A DNA stretch of 18,639 nt, from NCBI GenBank assembly GCA_015232735.1, contig JADFZC010000014.1:1-18639 (forward strand), in the 5' to 3' direction. Positions 15,763 through 18,639 of the stretch are shown piece after piece. Origin of the DNA: Oligoflexales bacterium. Lineage in GTDB: Bacteria; Bdellovibrionota; Oligoflexia; Oligoflexales; Oligoflexaceae. Below the pieces are notes generated by a model. It was given only the letters and a program-made list of their open reading frames with translations, searched no databases and was not told where the DNA came from. The position numbers were made by a program, and so were the translations under genes. The number at the start of each line of letters is the position of its first letter. Within the stretch, counting starts at the first letter, position 1.

Positions 15763-18441
15763 TTGAATAACAGACGTTATTTTTCAACAGGCTCTAAAAT
15801 ATCGTGGAGTACTAAAAGATTTTCAAATTTTGCCAAGAATTTCCTTATTGCGATCACTCCTACATTGATCCTTTTATGGCCCATTTTCCTTAATAATTAC
15901 ATTCTTGATGGCCCAGCATCAGCAGAAATAAAGATGATTTTTGGGTTAAAAAGAGTCTTTAATGAAGCATTACTTAATTTCGAGTTTCCGCTATGGAATC
16001 AATTTATAGAATGTGGGAATGTGTTTTTACTATTTGGTTCAACGCCTTTTAATATCCTAACACCATTTGAAATATTGTTAAATGGACTCGATCAAAATGC
16101 GTCTGTTTTGGCATTAATCGCAATATCATATGTCACATCAACATCATTCTTGATGCTTGGATTTCATTTTATAGGGATTCCGTTATGGCTAGCAATACCC
16201 TCATCAATTATATTTTTTATAAATGAACCTATATCATTGCTTTCACATTTCCCATATGTTCATGCGTCAAATATGGTAACAATCACATTCCTAATAATAT
16301 TGTTTGTTGCAAGAAAATTGGCACCAGTCAGATATTATATTCCTTTATTTTGGCTGACATTTATCATTTATTCTTTAGGAACAAAGCCAGAATTACTCCA
16401 AATGTTCTTAATAATAATCTGTGTATCTCTTGTATTTGAAGCAATTTCTTCACTTTATCATGGCACATCGGCCTTAAATACTTTGAGAATCTTTGTGAAT
16501 GAGTTTGTAACATACATCGTAGTACCTATTCTAATTTATTCTTGGCAGATACCACAACTTGTATCTTTAATTAACACATCAACACATAGGATTCAAAATT
16601 CGGTAGAATCAATACAAAACAAGCTGGGTAATGTTATCTTATCATTCGGATTTTCTGTATCATTTCAAATAGTTGTTTGGTTGTTGACTATGACATCGAT
16701 CATCCATGTTATAAATAAATTTGTAAAGCCGAAGGGCGCGTTTTTAAAATATGCGATATTGATATTTGGTATAATCGGATACCATTATACAATATCTATA
16801 GTGACGAGTTCTCTTTTTGAAGGAAGTTTGTTCATTCTTCCTAGTTATCTAAGCATCACGATCATTCTTTACTTAACCTACCAAAAAGCCATATTGAAAA
16901 GGTCAACATCATTATTTTTTTCTGATAATATGTTATTTAATTGGAAACATGTCATAAAATTCTCCTTATTTATAGGTGCACTTAATTCCTCTTTAAGTGA
17001 TACAATGCTATTAAGAACAGGTTATACTCCTGAACTGACAATATTTGCTTTTACACAAAAGTACCTTAATCTACCGCTAAATATTTTCATTGTGTTTGTG
17101 ATAATCAATGGAGCAGGTAGCTTCTTCTTTAGGAATATTAAAGAGATCCAGAATGACTTGATATCACTGTTCACACATAAATTGGGGCGTTTATTTATTA
17201 TCTGTTGGATTATACGCGATATCTTTACGCTGCCGATTTTTGATTTCCTGAGTATTATGTATGTCAATCCACGAGATCTAGTTTTCTATGGATCTATTCC
17301 AGCCATATTTTTTGCATTAGGTTTTAGGAGCGTTCTACTTGACATACGACGAATGCCAAAAGTAAAGGCTTACTCTGTTTTTGTCCTTCTAATTTCTTTT
17401 TCATTTCTTTTCATTTACTCGTCATCACAATTATTCAACATCCAAGAGATGCAGGTAACTAGCAATGTAACATGGTACTATCCAAAAATGAGTGAGAGAA
17501 AATTGATTAGTGAAAATATGGAATTTTTAAGGCAAGACTATCATTCGAAAAAATTGGCGGAAAATGGCTTTATACGTACCATCACCATGGAAAATACCAC
17601 ATATGGTCCTTGTGGCAGTTTCTCATATGATAATATATATGATGCTTGGGGATATGCTTTTGTGAGTGATCATTGGCTATCATTATCCCGAAAAGCCTTC
17701 CCCCAAAAAACCAGCATATTCCCATTTCCCAGACCTTATCCTTATTCATTAATTGCGCGAAAAATATATGACTATCGAAATCCTACCCTGAAAAGTATTG
17801 ATCTGTGGGATAAATATGGAGAGTGGTTATATCCTAAAAATGGGAACAGAAGCGATGTGAACCCGTTTTACCTTGAACTGATGAGAGTTGGTGTTATCTG
17901 GAGGTTTAACAACGCATCTTTAAATGTAAACAGAAATATAAGATTAGCAGAATATAAGTCAGGATTATCAATATTTCATCTAGTTCCAGATAAAAGCTTA
18001 CGCAGATATGGAATATTACCTAAGGAACAATATCAATATTTGGAAAGTGCTTCATTTGAATCGAGAGACAGTAATGATATGATGAGAAAAAAGTATAATA
18101 AGGTTCTTTTTAACAGCGAGGATATGTCAGTAAGTGGCTATCAGGTGTTAGATTATAAAATCAATCACAATAACATGCAATTCACAATATCCGCTAAAAA
18201 TGAGGGGTATTTAATAATATTTGATAGTTGGCATCCTCATTGGCGTGTGTATAAAAATGATAAGAAGGTCAATATGGATAGGGTCTTTGAAAATTTCAGG
18301 TCAATTGAAATTTCTGTGGGATTAAACAAAATTGTGCTTGAGTTTAAACCTCCATATTTTAATCTCTTTATATTCATATCAATAACCACTATTTTGTTTT
18401 GCTTGCAACAGTATATATCCCAACGGTACTATAGAAAATGA
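15763..18441 (+). CDS. YfhO-like polytopic membrane protein E (divergent subgroup)
   Basis: 892 aa if the TTG at 15763 is used; GGGG at 15751-15754 is correctly spaced and the next in-frame ATG falls after the first helix, so a TTG start is preferred. The first loop reads YILDGPASAEIK and PLWNQFIECGNVFLLFG. A long multi-pass region extends to about 17450. A soluble region follows with aromatic-rich motifs (SFSYDNIYDAWGYAF, PFPRPYPYS), then IIFDSWHPHW (Asp at 18222-18224), RSIEISVGLNKIVLEF and a last helix. The D-x-W-x-x-x-W and the following R-x-I-E-[VI]-x-x-G-x-N pair it with protein D. Assignment as a YfhO/GT-C-like enzyme is good at the architectural level and inferred at the functional level. 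The gene follows an IS5 pseudogene by 57 bp and probably has its own promoter, not identified. Confidence 0.75.
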   Translation: MNNRRYFSTGSKISWSTKRFSNFAKNFLIAITPTLILLWPIFLNNYILDGPASAEIKMIFGLKRVFNEALLNFEFPLWNQFIECGNVFLLFGSTPFNILTPFEILLNGLDQNASVLALIAISYVTSTSFLMLGFHFIGIPLWLAIPSSIIFFINEPISLLSHFPYVHASNMVTITFLIILFVARKLAPVRYYIPLFWLTFIIYSLGTKPELLQMFLIIICVSLVFEAISSLYHGTSALNTLRIFVNEFVTYIVVPILIYSWQIPQLVSLINTSTHRIQNSVESIQNKLGNVILSFGFSVSFQIVVWLLTMTSIIHVINKFVKPKGAFLKYAILIFGIIGYHYTISIVTSSLFEGSLFILPSYLSITIILYLTYQKAILKRSTSLFFSDNMLFNWKHVIKFSLFIGALNSSLSDTMLLRTGYTPELTIFAFTQKYLNLPLNIFIVFVIINGAGSFFFRNIKEIQNDLISLFTHKLGRLFIICWIIRDIFTLPIFDFLSIMYVNPRDLVFYGSIPAIFFALGFRSVLLDIRRMPKVKAYSVFVLLISFSFLFIYSSSQLFNIQEMQVTSNVTWYYPKMSERKLISENMEFLRQDYHSKKLAENGFIRTITMENTTYGPCGSFSYDNIYDAWGYAFVSDHWLSLSRKAFPQKTSIFPFPRPYPYSLIARKIYDYRNPTLKSIDLWDKYGEWLYPKNGNRSDVNPFYLELMRVGVIWRFNNASLNVNRNIRLAEYKSGLSIFHLVPDKSLRRYGILPKEQYQYLESASFESRDSNDMMRKKYNKVLFNSEDMSVSGYQVLDYKINHNNMQFTISAKNEGYLIIFDSWHPHWRVYKNDKKVNMDRVFENFRSIEISVGLNKIVLEFKPPYFNLFIFISITTILFCLQQYISQRYYRK

Positions 18442-18479
18442 ATATCTGAAGGTTGAGATGGCCTAGTATTCCGGACACT

Positions 18480-18560
18480 CCTTAATGCGGTAGAATGATG
18501 GGATCGCACCCACCAAACCCCGGTTCCAACCTAACGTGCGCAATTAACGCATTCGGCTGA
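18480..18560 (-). other. Possible degenerate group II intron 3' end (domain V-like hairpin)
   Basis: On the minus strand, 18558-18528 reads AGCCGAATGCG, TTAATTG, CGCACGTTAGGTT. This folds like intron domain V: an AGCC...GGTT lower stem carrying the AGC catalytic triad position, a UGCG/CGCA upper stem and a 2-nt CG bulge on the 3' side. There is one lower-stem mismatch and no clear GNRA loop. A GGGG...CCC stretch ending in TTCTACCGC follows toward 18486, as a domain VI would. If correct, the intron-encoded protein would lie to the right of the window. The remaining bases 18442-18639 show no gene. Confidence 0.4.
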
Positions 18561-18639
18561 TGGCCCTATTACGACAGCCTGGGGTAGATAGCTCCCTTCA
18601 AAATATGAGAAAAATGACCCTATGATATTCAGATGCAAT

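Overview
This AT-rich window holds no ribosomal RNA, tRNA or housekeeping gene. It is dominated by five very large polytopic membrane proteins of the YfhO-like type (probable GT-C-fold, lipid-linked-sugar glycosyltransferases), separated by decayed insertion sequences. The composition, the number of broken transposases (IS630, IS21 and two IS5-type remnants) and the leftover piece of a UDP-GlcNAc 2-epimerase suggest an eroding surface-polysaccharide or glycan-modification island. The host is probably a Gram-negative bacterium with an IS-rich, AT-rich genome, for example a symbiont- or amoeba-associated lineage. That host guess is an inference, because no gene here fixes the taxonomy.

Layout. 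1-2258 (+): C-terminal three quarters of YfhO-like protein A, whose reading frame is open at the left edge, with an apparent discoidin-like (F5/8 type C) insert. 2186-5116 (-): YfhO-like protein B, whose 3' end overlaps that of A tail to tail. 5185-5844 (-): broken IS630-family transposase, cut at its N-terminal side by the end of another element (5818-5898) that recurs at 10548-10628. 5994-6173: a strong hairpin and an array of about 22-bp repeats, read as the left end of an IS21-family element. 6320-7612 (+): istA with its catalytic triad but a missing C-terminus and no istB. 7644-10337 (-): YfhO-like protein C. 10477-10704: hairpin and second copy of the element end. 10706-11386 (-): unknown one-TM protein with a HicB-like N-terminus. 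11506-11781 (-): epimerase remnant, preceded by a 31-codon ORF with a good ribosome binding site. 12075-12167: IS5-type scrap. 12424-15030 (+): YfhO-like protein D. 15052-15705: IS5-family pseudogene. 15763-18441 (+): YfhO-like protein E. 18480-18560: a possible degenerate group II intron domain V on the minus strand.

How the parts relate. B-E, whose N-termini are visible, share an acidic first extracytoplasmic loop followed by a (P)LW[ND]PF-like motif. All five have a hydrophobic core, a soluble region, and a C-terminal D-x-[WY]-x-x-x-W module followed by a last membrane segment. A, B and C resemble one another most; D and E form a second, more divergent pair. In the best-studied systems a YfhO protein works with a polyprenyl-phosphate glycosyltransferase (CsbB type) and a flippase (GtcA type). 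Neither partner is encoded here, so they would have to lie elsewhere. No operon is evident: the large genes lie in alternating orientations and are isolated from each other by mobile-element debris.
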